Origin: Paludibacteraceae bacterium | GTDB lineage: Bacteria; Bacteroidota; Bacteroidia; Bacteroidales; Paludibacteraceae | Direction of reading: 5' to 3' | Length of the DNA: 53,886 bases | Assembly (NCBI GenBank): GCA_017450435.1 | Contig: JAFSTO010000047.1 | Span: forward strand, 1 to 53,886 | Shown: positions 34,911-44,554 of the stretch, piece after piece | Numbering within the stretch: the stretch's first letter is position 1 | How the letters are laid out: the number at the start of each line of letters is the position of its first letter | The notes under the pieces: model-generated | What the model was told of the DNA's origin: nothing | Database searches by the model: none | The model's input: only the letters and a program-made list of their open reading frames with translations | Translations under genes and position numbers: made by a program

Positions 34911-37604
34911 ATGCGAAAGACATTGCTAATAATTGTCACACTGTTGGTCACTACAACGACCATGTTTGGCAGCGAGGTAACCGAGATTAAGAAGTGGCAG
35001 TTCGCCAAGGACCTATACAAGGACATACCACCCGACCGTGGTTGGACAGAGGTAACTATACCCCACGACTGGGCTATAGACGGCAATTTCGACCGTCAGA
35101 ACGACCTTCAGTTGGTAGCAGTAGCCCAGAACGGAGAACAGGACGCGTCATACAAGACGGGACGCTCCGGTGGTCTGCCATGGATTGGAGGCGGTTGGTA
35201 CAAGACCATTATCACAGCAGATGGCATAGAGGCACCTCAGCCTAAGAAAGGCGATAAAGGTCTGAGAGGCAAACAATACACACTGCTCTTTGATGGCGCA
35301 ATGGCTAACGCACAAGTTTATTTGGACGGCAACAAAGTGATGGAGTGGCCTTACGGTTATAATAGTTGGTATTTCGACCTGACACCTTACCTCAAAAATG
35401 GCGAGCACGAGCTGATGGTTCGTCTATGGAACGAGCCTCAGTCATCGCGCTGGTACCCTGGTGCCGGATTGTTCCGCAACGTACATCTAATAACCAGTAA
35501 CGTAATTCACGTACCGGTATGGGGTGTACAGGCAACAACACCGTACGTAAGCGATACATTAGCATTGGTCAACGTCAAAACCACAATAGAAAACGCAAAG
35601 AACAAAACAGTAACTCTCAGAACTGAGCTTATATATTTCACGGACGGGAACCCTAAAAACATGGATAGCCGTCAGGTAGTGGCAATAGCCGATAACATAT
35701 TCAATAACCTCGGAGACGAACTCCCTGCAGAGCAGTCGCTCTTTGTCAGCCAACCTAAACTATGGAGTCCCGAGCACCCGCACAGATATTTCATCCAAAC
35801 ATACGTCTATCACGACGATAAACTCGTTGACAGCCAATTAACCCCATTTGGCATTAGAAAAACAGAATTCATCCCCACTGTCGGTTTTATTTTGAACGGA
35901 CAGCTGCGGAAATTCAAAGGCGTTTGTCTGCACCACGACTTTGGTCCGCTTGGCACCGCTGTATATAAGGACGCCATCCGCCACCAGCTGACAATGCTGA
36001 AAGACATGGGCTGTGACGCTATCCGCACCACGCACAACATGCCTGCACCGGAGCTGGTAGAGTTATGCGACGAGATGGGTTTTATGCTGGTTGTTGAGGC
36101 ATTTGACGTGTGGGACCTGCAGAAAGGGGACAACGATTATCACAAATATTTTGCATACGTAGAGACCCACAAAACGCTTCGTAACCCTAATGTATCATAC
36201 ACTCTTTCTCCCAATCCTAAACTTTATACTTGGGCAGAGCGCGACATGATTAACATGGTTCGTCATTACCGCAATAACCCTTCGGTGATGATGTGGTCTG
36301 TAGGCAATGAGGTGTGGAACCAGACAAAAGACGACGGTTGGGTAACCCTACGCTTTTTACAAGACATTTGTCACCGCGAAGACCCGACCCGCCCGGTGAC
36401 ATGCGGCATGGACCAAGTGTTGTCGGTATTGGACAACCGCTTCGGTGCCACTGTGGATATCCCAGGCCTTAACTATCGTACAATGCGATATAAAGAAGCA
36501 TATAACAAACTGCCGCAAAAACTCATCCTCGGCTCTGAGACAGCCTCCACCGTTTCCAGCCGCGGCGTATATAAATTCCCTGTTGTACTTGGTCCTGACC
36601 GCTTGTACGAAGACCATCAGTCGTCAGGTTATGATGTGGAGTACTGTGCTTGGTCAGGCCTGCCTGACTATGACTTTGCTCTGCAAGATGACTATCCATG
36701 GACCATTGGTCAGTTTGTATGGACGGGCTTTGACTACTTAGGCGAGCCGTCACCCTACGACACCGATGCATGGCCCAGCCACTCGTCATACTTCGGCATT
36801 ATTGACCTTGCCTCCCTTCCCAAGGACCGCTATTGGCTTTATCGCTCACAATGGAACACCAGTTCCCCTACTCTGCATGCTCTGCCTCATTGGACATGGA
36901 CAGGTCGCGAAGGCGAGCGCACACCGGTGTTCGTTTACACCTCCTACCCTGAAGCAGAGGTGTTCGTCAACGGCGTGTCGCAAGGCAGACAATCGTTCCG
37001 TAATCGTTCCGACTGCGACACAGCCCGCACGGTGACTGTCGGCACATTCGAAGTGCCGGAATGGGGCAGCAAGCCCGAACCGCAACTACTGACACGTTAC
37101 CGTCTGATGTGGCACGATATCATTTACCAACCCGGGGAAATGAAAGTGTTTGCATACGCTCACAAGGGTGATAGTGTTGCAGCCGACAGCATAGTGTATA
37201 AGACAGCGCTCAAACCTCACCATCTGACACTTAGTTTAGCCAATGAGCAGGAGTTGCGTCAACAAGAAGAGGGATTGTATTACTTCACTGTCGGACTTGA
37301 GGACAACGATAGCACCGCCATTCCTACAGCCAACCAGCTTGTGACCTTCACCGTCAGCGGCGACGCCATCATCTTGGGGCAGGCTAACGGTGACGCAGCA
37401 TGCCTTGATAAACTGCAGGAAACAAGAAAAGCCGGCAGCAAGGACCCGCGCCAAAACGGCACAATGTCATCCATGCACTTGTTTGCCGGCAAATGTACCG
37501 TGATCGTGCGAGCCCACGGACCATTCTCCTTGAACGCAGCTACACCGCAAATTCGTCCGGCAACGTGGTCGAATATCCCGGATAAAAAGAGAAAACAGCA
37601 ATAA
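34911..37604 (+). CDS. GH2 beta-galactosidase
   Basis: An 897-residue exported GH2 enzyme with signal peptide (about 1-20, no lipobox). Order of domains: sugar-binding jelly roll (25-210), immunoglobulin-like domain (215-330), catalytic barrel (330-620) with acid/base E467 in SVGNEVWN and nucleophile E543 in LGSETAS, then DUF4982-type and Ig-like C-terminal domains (about 660-890). The sequence IPHDWAIDG at 44-52 and WYPGAGLFRNVHL are hallmarks. It should release galactose from galacto-oligosaccharides produced by the neighbouring galactanase in the periplasm; other beta-glycosides cannot be excluded. It lies 59 bp downstream of GH53. Confidence 0.93.
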   Translation: MRKTLLIIVTLLVTTTTMFGSEVTEIKKWQFAKDLYKDIPPDRGWTEVTIPHDWAIDGNFDRQNDLQLVAVAQNGEQDASYKTGRSGGLPWIGGGWYKTIITADGIEAPQPKKGDKGLRGKQYTLLFDGAMANAQVYLDGNKVMEWPYGYNSWYFDLTPYLKNGEHELMVRLWNEPQSSRWYPGAGLFRNVHLITSNVIHVPVWGVQATTPYVSDTLALVNVKTTIENAKNKTVTLRTELIYFTDGNPKNMDSRQVVAIADNIFNNLGDELPAEQSLFVSQPKLWSPEHPHRYFIQTYVYHDDKLVDSQLTPFGIRKTEFIPTVGFILNGQLRKFKGVCLHHDFGPLGTAVYKDAIRHQLTMLKDMGCDAIRTTHNMPAPELVELCDEMGFMLVVEAFDVWDLQKGDNDYHKYFAYVETHKTLRNPNVSYTLSPNPKLYTWAERDMINMVRHYRNNPSVMMWSVGNEVWNQTKDDGWVTLRFLQDICHREDPTRPVTCGMDQVLSVLDNRFGATVDIPGLNYRTMRYKEAYNKLPQKLILGSETASTVSSRGVYKFPVVLGPDRLYEDHQSSGYDVEYCAWSGLPDYDFALQDDYPWTIGQFVWTGFDYLGEPSPYDTDAWPSHSSYFGIIDLASLPKDRYWLYRSQWNTSSPTLHALPHWTWTGREGERTPVFVYTSYPEAEVFVNGVSQGRQSFRNRSDCDTARTVTVGTFEVPEWGSKPEPQLLTRYRLMWHDIIYQPGEMKVFAYAHKGDSVAADSIVYKTALKPHHLTLSLANEQELRQQEEGLYYFTVGLEDNDSTAIPTANQLVTFTVSGDAIILGQANGDAACLDKLQETRKAGSKDPRQNGTMSSMHLFAGKCTVIVRAHGPFSLNAATPQIRPATWSNIPDKKRKQQ

Positions 37605-37646
37605 ACTGACCTACCGATTGCGCAAACCAAATAAAACTCATACACA

Positions 37647-39047
37647 ATGAAAAAGACCTTGCAATTTATTCTTGCCCTACTTGCAATTACTTTAGTATCT
37701 TGCAATAAGCCTCAGCCGGCAGAAGAACGTATGGGCGTACACCCTAATTATTCCTACAATGGTGTAATTTACGAACTTAACACTCGTCAGTTCACTCCTG
37801 AGGGTACATTTCGTGCAGCAGAAGAGCACCTGCCGGAACTGAAGAACCTCGGTGTGGATATAATCTGGATGATGCCGCTGCAAGAGATTGGTGTAGAAGG
37901 CAGAAAAGGCAGTCTTGGCAGCTATTACGCCATCAAAGACTACTGCTCCTTCAACCACGAGTTCGGCACTCGTGAAGACTTTGAGCACTTTCTAAAAACG
38001 GCTCACGAAATGGGTTTCAAAGTTATTCTTGACTGGGTAGCCAATCACACTGCCCCCGACTCAGAGTGGACGAAAAACGATGGTTGGCACTACCGCGACT
38101 CGCTGACGGGCGAACTTATGGTACAATATGATTGGACCGACATTGCCAAGCTCAACTACAATAACCAAGACATGCGTAATGCAATGTTGCAGGCCATGCA
38201 TTTCTGGATGGACGAGATAGGCATCGACGGTTTCCGCTGCGATGTGGCAGGCGAGGTGCCGGTTGACTTCTGGGAATGGGCGATGGCAGACCTTAGGCTT
38301 ACCCACCCTGATATGTTTACCCTTGCGGAGGACGAAGATAAAGCAGACACGCTTACCGCCTCAGCCTTTGATATGTATTACGGCTGGACACTGCATAAAC
38401 ACATGAACCTTGTAGCCCAAGGCAAAGAACCAGTAGAAGCCCTATGGGAGTATTTTGCTAAAGCCGACACAACAGTACGTCCGGAAGCCATTCGCATGAA
38501 CTTTACATCCAATCACGATGAAAACTCCTGGTCAGGAACAGAGTTTGAGCGAATGGGCAAGGCGAGTGATGCCTTTGCGGCTTTCACCTACGTTATTCCC
38601 GGTATGCCGCTCATCTACACAGGACAAGAGTTTGCGCTGGACCACCGCCTGGAGTTCTTTGAGAAAGACTCGTTCCCGCGCCACCACGTACATCAGTTCA
38701 AACTATACCAAGACCTAAACGAGTTGCGCCATACCAATCCGGCACTTATGTCTAACGAATTGGGCTCTCCGCTCTACCGTATAGAGAACGACAATCCTGC
38801 TATTTTCAGTTGCGCTCGTCTGCTGACCATTATGGAGGAGAACGAAAAAGGAGAACTCATAGAGGGAAGCGAATATGACAATATCGTTCTCGGCATATTC
38901 AACTTCTCAGGAGAGGAACAGACCGTTACTCTCGAGACTGCAGGATTAGAAGGCGATTATACATGCATCTGCGGCATGCCTGTGACAGTAGGTACAGAAG
39001 ACATAATAACACTACGCCCATGGGAATGGCTTATCTATAGCAGATAA
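37647..39047 (+). CDS. GH13 alpha-amylase family lipoprotein, short form
   Basis: A 466-residue lipoprotein (LVSC, C19) with a GH13 barrel starting close to the N-terminus (GVIYELNTRQFTPEGTF at about 40-56) and without the extra N-terminal domain of the first GH13 protein. Catalytic regions: ILDWVANH, FRCDVAGEV with nucleophile D199, LAEDED with acid/base E228, and SNHDEN with D291. A C-terminal beta domain (about 380-466) closes it. Length and motifs match periplasmic or surface alpha-amylases and maltogenic enzymes of Bacteroidales. It follows GH2 by 42 bp and ends the operon. Confidence 0.92.
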   Translation: MKKTLQFILALLAITLVSCNKPQPAEERMGVHPNYSYNGVIYELNTRQFTPEGTFRAAEEHLPELKNLGVDIIWMMPLQEIGVEGRKGSLGSYYAIKDYCSFNHEFGTREDFEHFLKTAHEMGFKVILDWVANHTAPDSEWTKNDGWHYRDSLTGELMVQYDWTDIAKLNYNNQDMRNAMLQAMHFWMDEIGIDGFRCDVAGEVPVDFWEWAMADLRLTHPDMFTLAEDEDKADTLTASAFDMYYGWTLHKHMNLVAQGKEPVEALWEYFAKADTTVRPEAIRMNFTSNHDENSWSGTEFERMGKASDAFAAFTYVIPGMPLIYTGQEFALDHRLEFFEKDSFPRHHVHQFKLYQDLNELRHTNPALMSNELGSPLYRIENDNPAIFSCARLLTIMEENEKGELIEGSEYDNIVLGIFNFSGEEQTVTLETAGLEGDYTCICGMPVTVGTEDIITLRPWEWLIYSR

Positions 39048-39096
39048 AAGACCAACCCAAATAAGATATTGAAAAATTTGACGTATAGGTCAAAGA

Positions 39097-40080
39097 TTAT
39101 AGAAACTGACTGAGGAATCGCAACAACTCCATTCGTTGCAATGTTCCGAATAAATGGTCATCATCAAAGGCGGCAGCCCGAAACATCGTTTCGCTGCCGC
39201 TTTTCTTATAAGCAACAGCAATCTTATCCGCACATTGTTCCACAACCTCAGTTTGAAACAGATGGTCATGCGTTCCGTAGATAAGCAGGAAAGGGCGCGG
39301 AGCAATCAGCGCCGCTATATCAGGATAGTCGGTCCTATAAGGTTGCATAGGGCGGAACATCGCGTAGTCGGAAGGAGTACGAAGCACCCCGTTACTTTTC
39401 TTCGTTGTCATCCAGTTAGCAGCAACACATACCGCTACGCGCTCATCCTCAGCCGCTAATTGCCACGCACGATAGGCACCATAAGAAAACCCGAAACACC
39501 CCACTCTGTTCTTATCCACAAACGGCAGCGAAAGCAAGTAAGAGACGGAAGCTTTGTCATCAAGTAACACCTGTTCAAACCAAGCTCTGCCTAAGTCTCT
39601 CACACATGCGGAATAAAACGACGGTTGAAAGGCCTTTAAAGCCTTATTGAGCGCATTTTTCTCTTCTATATCCGCCTCGAATGCCACCTTTTCAGCACAA
39701 CGAGTTCCCCAATACAAGGCATCAATGCAGAGAACCACATACCCGTTAGCTGCAAGCGTATCACCGACAAACGCTCCGTTATAACAACGTTGAGCAAACC
39801 ACCGTGCCTCAGCAAACAAAGAATCATTTTGCTGCGGTGTGAGTCTGCTTTGAGGAAGCGGTGATACAACCTTCTCCTTACCGATGGAAAACCACGCTCC
39901 ATGGTCGTGAAGCAGCAATACGGCAGGACACGACACTGCACTATCAGGCACAAGCAGATATCCCTCTGCCGAACGGCCGTCTGACAGAGGTACATTGACA
40001 AGAAGTTTGCTGTATGAAGACGCAGTGACAGACATAACACACAGCAATAGTAGCAGCGGTATTAGCAGATATTTCTTCAT
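39097..40080 (-). CDS. Exported alpha/beta hydrolase (dienelactone-hydrolase/acetyl-xylan-esterase-like)
   Basis: A 327-residue protein with a signal peptide (about 1-20) and an alpha/beta hydrolase fold. LLLHDHGAW supplies the oxyanion strand, GFSYGA the nucleophile Ser, GTHDH the acid Asp, and DDDHLFG the catalytic His close to the C-terminus, so the triad appears complete. The large insert after the first strand is typical of the Abhydrolase_7-like esterases of Bacteroidetes. The substrate is unknown; removal of acyl groups from polysaccharide is a reasonable guess given the nearby glycoside hydrolases, though these are convergent and on the other strand. It overlaps the upstream unknown gene by ATGA. 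Confidence 0.83.
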   Translation of the reverse strand: MKKYLLIPLLLLLCVMSVTASSYSKLLVNVPLSDGRSAEGYLLVPDSAVSCPAVLLLHDHGAWFSIGKEKVVSPLPQSRLTPQQNDSLFAEARWFAQRCYNGAFVGDTLAANGYVVLCIDALYWGTRCAEKVAFEADIEEKNALNKALKAFQPSFYSACVRDLGRAWFEQVLLDDKASVSYLLSLPFVDKNRVGCFGFSYGAYRAWQLAAEDERVAVCVAANWMTTKKSNGVLRTPSDYAMFRPMQPYRTDYPDIAALIAPRPFLLIYGTHDHLFQTEVVEQCADKIAVAYKKSGSETMFRAAAFDDDHLFGTLQRMELLRFLSQFL

Positions 40081-40691
40081 TTGATTTTCTCCTCACACTG
40101 ATTTATCCACATTCTTATTGCAGCATACTCCCACGAGCAAATTGTATCGCCTCGTTCCTCATATATACTCGCAGCACGTCTGAAACATAGCAGAGCCTGC
40201 CTCTTGTTTCCACCTGCAATTGAAGGTGCAAAAAACAGCACATTGCCCCGAATAGTGAGTGCCGTAGTGTTCAACGAGTCCGCGTCATACGCTTTATTTG
40301 CGAAGTGAAATGCCTTGAAGGCATTGCTAACAACTGACTGTCCTGTTTTTACCTTATATGCCGCCAAGGCGCTCCTGTATGCCAATATCGTAGCCTGCGG
40401 CATGACCGGGGTCAATAAACCGATATGGTCTTCAAACCTGCAGAGAGACGACTGCGCGTCTTGTGTATCAGCATCAATCGCCGCAGCCACATAGCCGAAC
40501 TCGTAGCTAAGACAACGCTCTTGCTCCCGCAAAGAGACAGCGGCAAAGTCAACCGACTCAATATATCGTTTCCAAACCGACATATCCTCAGCTGTATATG
40601 CCGCATAAAGCGCACTATCGCTATACAGCGCTTGTGCACAAGCACAAACGCTGTATAACAAAAAAACGCAAATGTTTGAAAACTTTGACAT
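40077..40691 (-). CDS. Hypothetical exported protein, helical (TPR-like)
   Basis: A 204-residue protein with a signal peptide (MSKFSNICVFLLYSVCACAQ-type, cleavage near residue 19) and an all-helical mature part with repeated alanine/tyrosine positions. The two-helix pattern FKAFHFANKAYDADSLNTTALTIRG and QALLCFRRAASIYEERGD, spaced by about 40 residues, looks like degenerate TPR units. No enzymatic motif is seen. The gene follows pfp by 18 bp and overlaps the esterase-like gene by ATGA, so it is probably co-transcribed with both and may partner the hydrolase in the periplasm. No family name can be given. Confidence 0.75.
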   Translation of the reverse strand: MSKFSNICVFLLYSVCACAQALYSDSALYAAYTAEDMSVWKRYIESVDFAAVSLREQERCLSYEFGYVAAAIDADTQDAQSSLCRFEDHIGLLTPVMPQATILAYRSALAAYKVKTGQSVVSNAFKAFHFANKAYDADSLNTTALTIRGNVLFFAPSIAGGNKRQALLCFRRAASIYEERGDTICSWEYAAIRMWINQCEEKIK

Positions 40692-40709
40692 TAGCTGCCC
40701 GCGTTAATA

Positions 40710-42365
40710 TCAATCTTCAAAGGCGCCCTTCTCCAGTTTCAGAGTATGGGTAGGCTGGTCGCACACCTCGCTCGGTCCATAGTACTGTATTGGTCCCGGA
40801 TAGATATATGAAGTGTTGGCATCTGCCCATTCATCGCGGTGCTCCTCAAGATACTTGAACGGTGCACCGTCAAGGTCAACCAATGCCTTTTGAATAACAG
40901 GTTTCATCTTTCCGGAACGTTTCTCCATGTTCATCATCATGGTGATAGGCACACCACCGGCTTGCCACTCAGAGGCAGGTGAGGTAAGGTTCTGCACGAG
41001 GGCCATATATCCGGACTTACCGTTAGCAATCAGCCAAGTGGCTGTTATGCCAAGCGAGTAGCAGTAGTCAGCATCAAAGTTTGAAGGTATAGCGCAACGT
41101 CCTTCGTATCCGAAGAAGTGCCCAAGAGCAGAGAACTTACCCTTATACGCACCGGAAGCTTTCAATACAGCAAGTTTCTTAGCCACCATCTCAATGAGCA
41201 GTTTTTCCGTCTCGATTTGCGATACTTTTACGTTACCATGCGGGTCACGGTCAAGCATCAACTGACGTGCAATACCCTTAGGCAGGTCACGGAATAGAGC
41301 GCAAGACTCAGGCGAGAGACAAGCTTTAACAAACTGGCGTTTCTCGTCGTCCGACTCAAGTGCGTTGAACTCCTCGTTACTTGCCAACAGGTCGTTCAGC
41401 TCTGCGATAAGACGCTTCATAGCCGGAACAAACTCTATCAGACCTTCAGGAATAAGAATAGTACCGAAGTTAAGTCCCGCATCAGCACGTGCCACAATAA
41501 CGTTCACTATACCGTCCACAATCTCGCCAAGGGTCATGTTCTTTGCCTCTACTTCCTCAGAAATCAAGCATATATTAGGTTGGCTCTGCAGAGCACACTC
41601 AAGCGCGATATGAGAAGCCGAACGGCCCATAAGACGGATGAAGTGCCAGTATTTCTTAGCAGAATTAGCGTCTCTTTGGATATTTCCGATAAGCTCAGAA
41701 TAAGTCTTGCATGCAGTGTCAAAACCGAAAGAAGTCTCTATCTGCTCGTTTTTCAAGTCTCCGTCAATCGTCTTCGGGCAACCGATAACCTGAATGCCGC
41801 AGCCTTTCTGCAAATAATATTCAGCCAGCACACAAGCGTTGGTGTTGGAGTCATCGCCACCAATGATAACAATAGCACGAATGCCCAATTCCTTGCAAAT
41901 CTCAATACCTTTGTCAAACTGCCACGTCTCCTCTAATTTCGTTCTGCCCGAACCGATAATATCAAATCCGCCGGTGTTACGATATTCATTGATAACATTA
42001 CCGGTAAGCTCCACATACTTATGCTCGATCAGTCCGCTTGGTCCGCCAAGAAAACCGTATAGTTTATTAGCAGGATTCAGGTTCTTCAAGCCGTCGTATA
42101 ATCCGGAAATAACATTATGTCCGCCGGGTGCCTGACCACCAGACAAGATAACACCTACGTTAAACGGCTCAACAGCCTTCTTCTCACCCTTTGCCATTCG
42201 CAGAACAGGCATACCATAAGTATTAGGAAACAACTTTTTGATTTCCTCTTGGTCAGCAACAGACTGAGTAGGCTCGCCCTCTACGATAGAGACACTGCCT
42301 TTAAGAGCGGTCGGCAGCTTGGGTTGATAGCTGCTACGCGCAATTTGAAGTGGACTTTTCAGCAT
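40710..42365 (-). CDS. pfp: Pyrophosphate-dependent 6-phosphofructokinase
   Basis: A 551-residue long-form PPi-PFK catalysing reversible phosphorylation of fructose 6-phosphate with pyrophosphate in glycolysis. The donor-specific GGDDSN motif is at 169-174: the second Asp, where ATP-PFKs have Gly, marks PPi dependence. PKTIDGD (197-203) holds the catalytic base Asp; [11 protein letters not shown] (74-84) is the phosphate-binding loop. The roughly 550-residue size matches the plant-beta-subunit type common in Bacteroidetes. It has a promoter at 42402-42432 and leads a three-gene unit with two exported proteins of unknown role. Confidence 0.96.
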   Translation of the reverse strand: MLKSPLQIARSSYQPKLPTALKGSVSIVEGEPTQSVADQEEIKKLFPNTYGMPVLRMAKGEKKAVEPFNVGVILSGGQAPGGHNVISGLYDGLKNLNPANKLYGFLGGPSGLIEHKYVELTGNVINEYRNTGGFDIIGSGRTKLEETWQFDKGIEICKELGIRAIVIIGGDDSNTNACVLAEYYLQKGCGIQVIGCPKTIDGDLKNEQIETSFGFDTACKTYSELIGNIQRDANSAKKYWHFIRLMGRSASHIALECALQSQPNICLISEEVEAKNMTLGEIVDGIVNVIVARADAGLNFGTILIPEGLIEFVPAMKRLIAELNDLLASNEEFNALESDDEKRQFVKACLSPESCALFRDLPKGIARQLMLDRDPHGNVKVSQIETEKLLIEMVAKKLAVLKASGAYKGKFSALGHFFGYEGRCAIPSNFDADYCYSLGITATWLIANGKSGYMALVQNLTSPASEWQAGGVPITMMMNMEKRSGKMKPVIQKALVDLDGAPFKYLEEHRDEWADANTSYIYPGPIQYYGPSEVCDQPTHTLKLEKGAFED

Positions 42366-42401
42366 AATATTATTTGTTTTAAGTTATTGTTAATTTGTTT
42401 G

Positions 42402-42432
42402 CAAAGTTACAAAAAAAACTCGGTATTGCAAT
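42402..42432 (-). promoter_or_regulatory. Promoter of pfp
   Basis: On the minus strand ATTG at 42432-42429, a 19-bp spacer rich in T, and TAACTTTG at 42409-42402, followed by CA. Transcription should start near 42395, 30 nt before the ATG. Confidence 0.65.
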
Positions 42433-42474
42433 AATAAAAATAAAAAAAGAATGTATTTAGCAACAAGGCAGTTC

Positions 42475-43872
42475 TCATCCTCTACCGTCTTCTTTTATCA
42501 ATTGCAGCAGCGCCTCCACAGCTTTATCCTGCTCAATGTTCTTCACCACACACACCTTCCCTCTATACAATGATACTTTTCCGCGTGCTGCCCCTACATA
42601 GCCGTAATCAGCGTCCGACATCTCTCCCGGTCCGTTTACGATACAGCCCATGACGGCAATCTTCAGTCCGGCAAGATGTCCGGTTGCAGCCCTCACGTTA
42701 CGAATCACCTGTGGCAAATCGAACAAAGTCCGTCCGCATGAGGGGCACGACACATACTCTGTCTTATATCGCAACACGCCGGCCGCCTGACGGATATCTT
42801 TGCTTAGAACGTCAAGCTCCTCATCACTCATATTCGGACTGCAGAGTTTGAGCGCCTTGCTTTTTCCATCATTCCAAAGCAGCCTGCCACATTCCGCAGC
42901 ACTTTGCAATACAAAGAGCGAGCGGTCAGTTTGAGACGAAGTATAAGTGACTTGTTCGTCTGTCACATCCAGCATCACCCCGTGGTAACGAATGCTATCA
43001 CTGTCAACAAAATAGTCTCTCAGCTCTCTTGCCACCGGCAGCTCGTTTTCCGGTGGTTCACTCAGCGACACTCGTATCGTATCACCTATTCCCTCAGCAA
43101 GCAGTGCACCTATACCCACAGCGGAACGTATCCTGCCGTCGGAACCTTCACCTGCCTCTGTAACACCAAGATGAATAGGAAAGGCCATGTTTTCTTTGTC
43201 CATTGTATTGACCAGCAGTCTCACCGTTTCGACCATCACCCGTGTGTCGCTTGACTTCACGGATAGCACTACATTGGAGAACCGCTCGGCAACTGCCACC
43301 CGCAGAAACTCCATACACGACTCTACCATTCCTGCCGGTGTATCTCCGTAGCGTGACATGATTCTGTCAGACAACGAGCCGTGGTTTACACCTATTCTAA
43401 TGGCAGTACCATTCTTTTTGCAGATATCAAGTAATATACAGAACCGATTCTTGAGCCGATTCAGTTCAGCAGCATATTCCTCTTCAGTGTAATCAATATG
43501 TCTAAACTGCCGGGCAGGGTCAATATAATTTCCCGGGTTGATTCTGACCTTCTGCACAAATTGGGCGGCAAGGTCCGCTACGTTAGGATTAAAATGCACA
43601 TCAGCCACCAGCGGTACTTCACAACCATTCTTTTTTAGAATGTCGGCCACAACACGCAGGCTCTCCACTTCTTTTGTACCTTGTGTAGTGAAGCGCATCA
43701 GCTCTGCACCGGCGTTAGCACAACGCATCGTTTGCTCAACAGAACCAGGCACATCATTAGTGTCAGTGTTAGCCATCGTCTGAATACGGATAGGCGAACC
43801 ACCGCCTATATAGGTCTTGCCGACCTTGACAGCGCAAGACACACGACGCTGATATGTAAGTAGTACATTCAT
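42475..43872 (-). CDS. ispG: 4-hydroxy-3-methylbut-2-enyl diphosphate synthase
   Basis: A 465-residue IspG (GcpE), the [4Fe-4S] enzyme converting MEcPP to HMBPP in the non-mevalonate isoprenoid pathway. The N-terminal TIM barrel includes IGGGSPIRIQTM and PLVADVHFNP. The cluster-binding cysteines are C376 and C379 (CPSCGRTLFD) and C410 (GCIVNGPGE, with E417). Between the barrel and cluster domain there are about 105 residues (270-375) against some 30 in E. coli, and from memory well over 200 in many Bacteroidetes and plant enzymes, so the insert is of intermediate size. I start at the ATG at 43872 (MNVLLTYQRR); an 18-residue longer frame from 43926 would overlap the NUDIX gene and has no homologous look. 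Confidence 0.94.
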   Translation of the reverse strand: MNVLLTYQRRVSCAVKVGKTYIGGGSPIRIQTMANTDTNDVPGSVEQTMRCANAGAELMRFTTQGTKEVESLRVVADILKKNGCEVPLVADVHFNPNVADLAAQFVQKVRINPGNYIDPARQFRHIDYTEEEYAAELNRLKNRFCILLDICKKNGTAIRIGVNHGSLSDRIMSRYGDTPAGMVESCMEFLRVAVAERFSNVVLSVKSSDTRVMVETVRLLVNTMDKENMAFPIHLGVTEAGEGSDGRIRSAVGIGALLAEGIGDTIRVSLSEPPENELPVARELRDYFVDSDSIRYHGVMLDVTDEQVTYTSSQTDRSLFVLQSAAECGRLLWNDGKSKALKLCSPNMSDEELDVLSKDIRQAAGVLRYKTEYVSCPSCGRTLFDLPQVIRNVRAATGHLAGLKIAVMGCIVNGPGEMSDADYGYVGAARGKVSLYRGKVCVVKNIEQDKAVEALLQLIKEDGRG

Positions 43873-43910
43873 TGCAATATATATATCAATAAAATATTTT
43901 CTCGAACAAT

Positions 43911-44471
43911 TTAGTTTGAAGCACACTCTGCAAAATACTTCCAGAGCGGTGCAGCGTGAAGTGCCTGAATTATTCCTCCGCTTTGCAGCACCTCAAGCAC
44001 TTCATCCCGTGTCATCAGATAGACATCTATATCCTCTGTTTTCTCAAGATGTCGCTCCTCATTCTTTTCGACCCCCACAGCAAGAAAAGTGTGCGACAAA
44101 TTGCTATGGTTAGTCGGGTTAGGGCATAGCTTCATAAATGGAGTCCACACTCCGCCACTATATCCTGTTTCTTCAAGCAACTCTCTCTTTGCGGCCTGCA
44201 AAGGCGTTTCCCCTTCGTCGATTACGCCGGCACACAACTCATAAGCAGTAGTGCCCAGACCGTGACGGTACTGACTTTCCATAACAAAGTGCCCGTCACG
44301 TGTGACAGCAATCACATTTATCCAATCGGGGAAGTCATAAATATACCATGTCGGTATTTGTTGTCCGTTTGGCAGTTCCACACATTCCTGTCGGAGATTG
44401 AGCCACGGCAGGTTCTGCAGCAGTTTCTTGCTCCAAACTACTTTCCACGGACGATGTATAGGCTGTTTCAT
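43911..44471 (-). CDS. NUDIX hydrolase (ADP-ribose pyrophosphatase-like)
   Basis: A 186-residue NUDIX enzyme. The Nudix box GVIDEGETPLQAAKRELLEETGY carries the REL.EE.G core at about 108-118 (split: GVIDEGET, then AAKRELLEETGY). The following GGVWTPFMKLCPNPTNHSN segment is like the ADP-ribose pyrophosphatases. The likely reaction is hydrolysis of a nucleoside diphosphate sugar. The start at 44471 (MKQPIHRPW) is chosen because the longer frame from 44492 begins inside the terminator hairpin of rpsA. No promoter of its own is visible, so expression may depend on read-through from rpsA. It lies 38 bp upstream of ispG. Confidence 0.87.
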   Translation of the reverse strand: MKQPIHRPWKVVWSKKLLQNLPWLNLRQECVELPNGQQIPTWYIYDFPDWINVIAVTRDGHFVMESQYRHGLGTTAYELCAGVIDEGETPLQAAKRELLEETGYSGGVWTPFMKLCPNPTNHSNLSHTFLAVGVEKNEERHLEKTEDIDVYLMTRDEVLEVLQSGGIIQALHAAPLWKYFAECASN

Positions 44472-44483
44472 TGTAAAAACAAG

Positions 44484-44520
44484 AAGCGCCACGTATGCAA
44501 GTGGAGCATACGTAGCGCTT
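44484..44520 (-). terminator. rpsA terminator
   Basis: AAGCGC-C-ACGTATGC (44484-44498) pairs with GCATACGT-A-GCGCTT (44506-44520): 14 pairs with one mismatch and a 7-nt loop. On the minus strand the hairpin is followed by TTGTTTTTAC, a U-tract, so it ends the rpsA transcript 35 nt after the stop codon. Confidence 0.8.
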
Positions 44521-44554
44521 CAATGATAATTTAATTACTTTGTCACCTTGCTGA

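Noticed and set aside
39077-39094. TTTGAC/GTCAAA hairpin between convergent GH13 and hydrolase genes.
   Set aside because: Only six base pairs, mostly A/T, with no U-tract; too weak to call a terminator.
43873-43926. IspG start at 43926, 18 residues upstream.
   Set aside because: It would overlap the NUDIX gene's end, and the extra residues (cysteine- and isoleucine-rich) are not typical of IspG; the ATG at 43872 begins right where IspG homology begins.
44295-44306. GTCACGTGTGAC as a possible parS site for ParB.
   Set aside because: It is an imperfect palindrome that does not match the TGTTCCACGTGGAACA consensus, lies in the NUDIX coding region far from parB, and is a single copy. No better parS was seen by eye.
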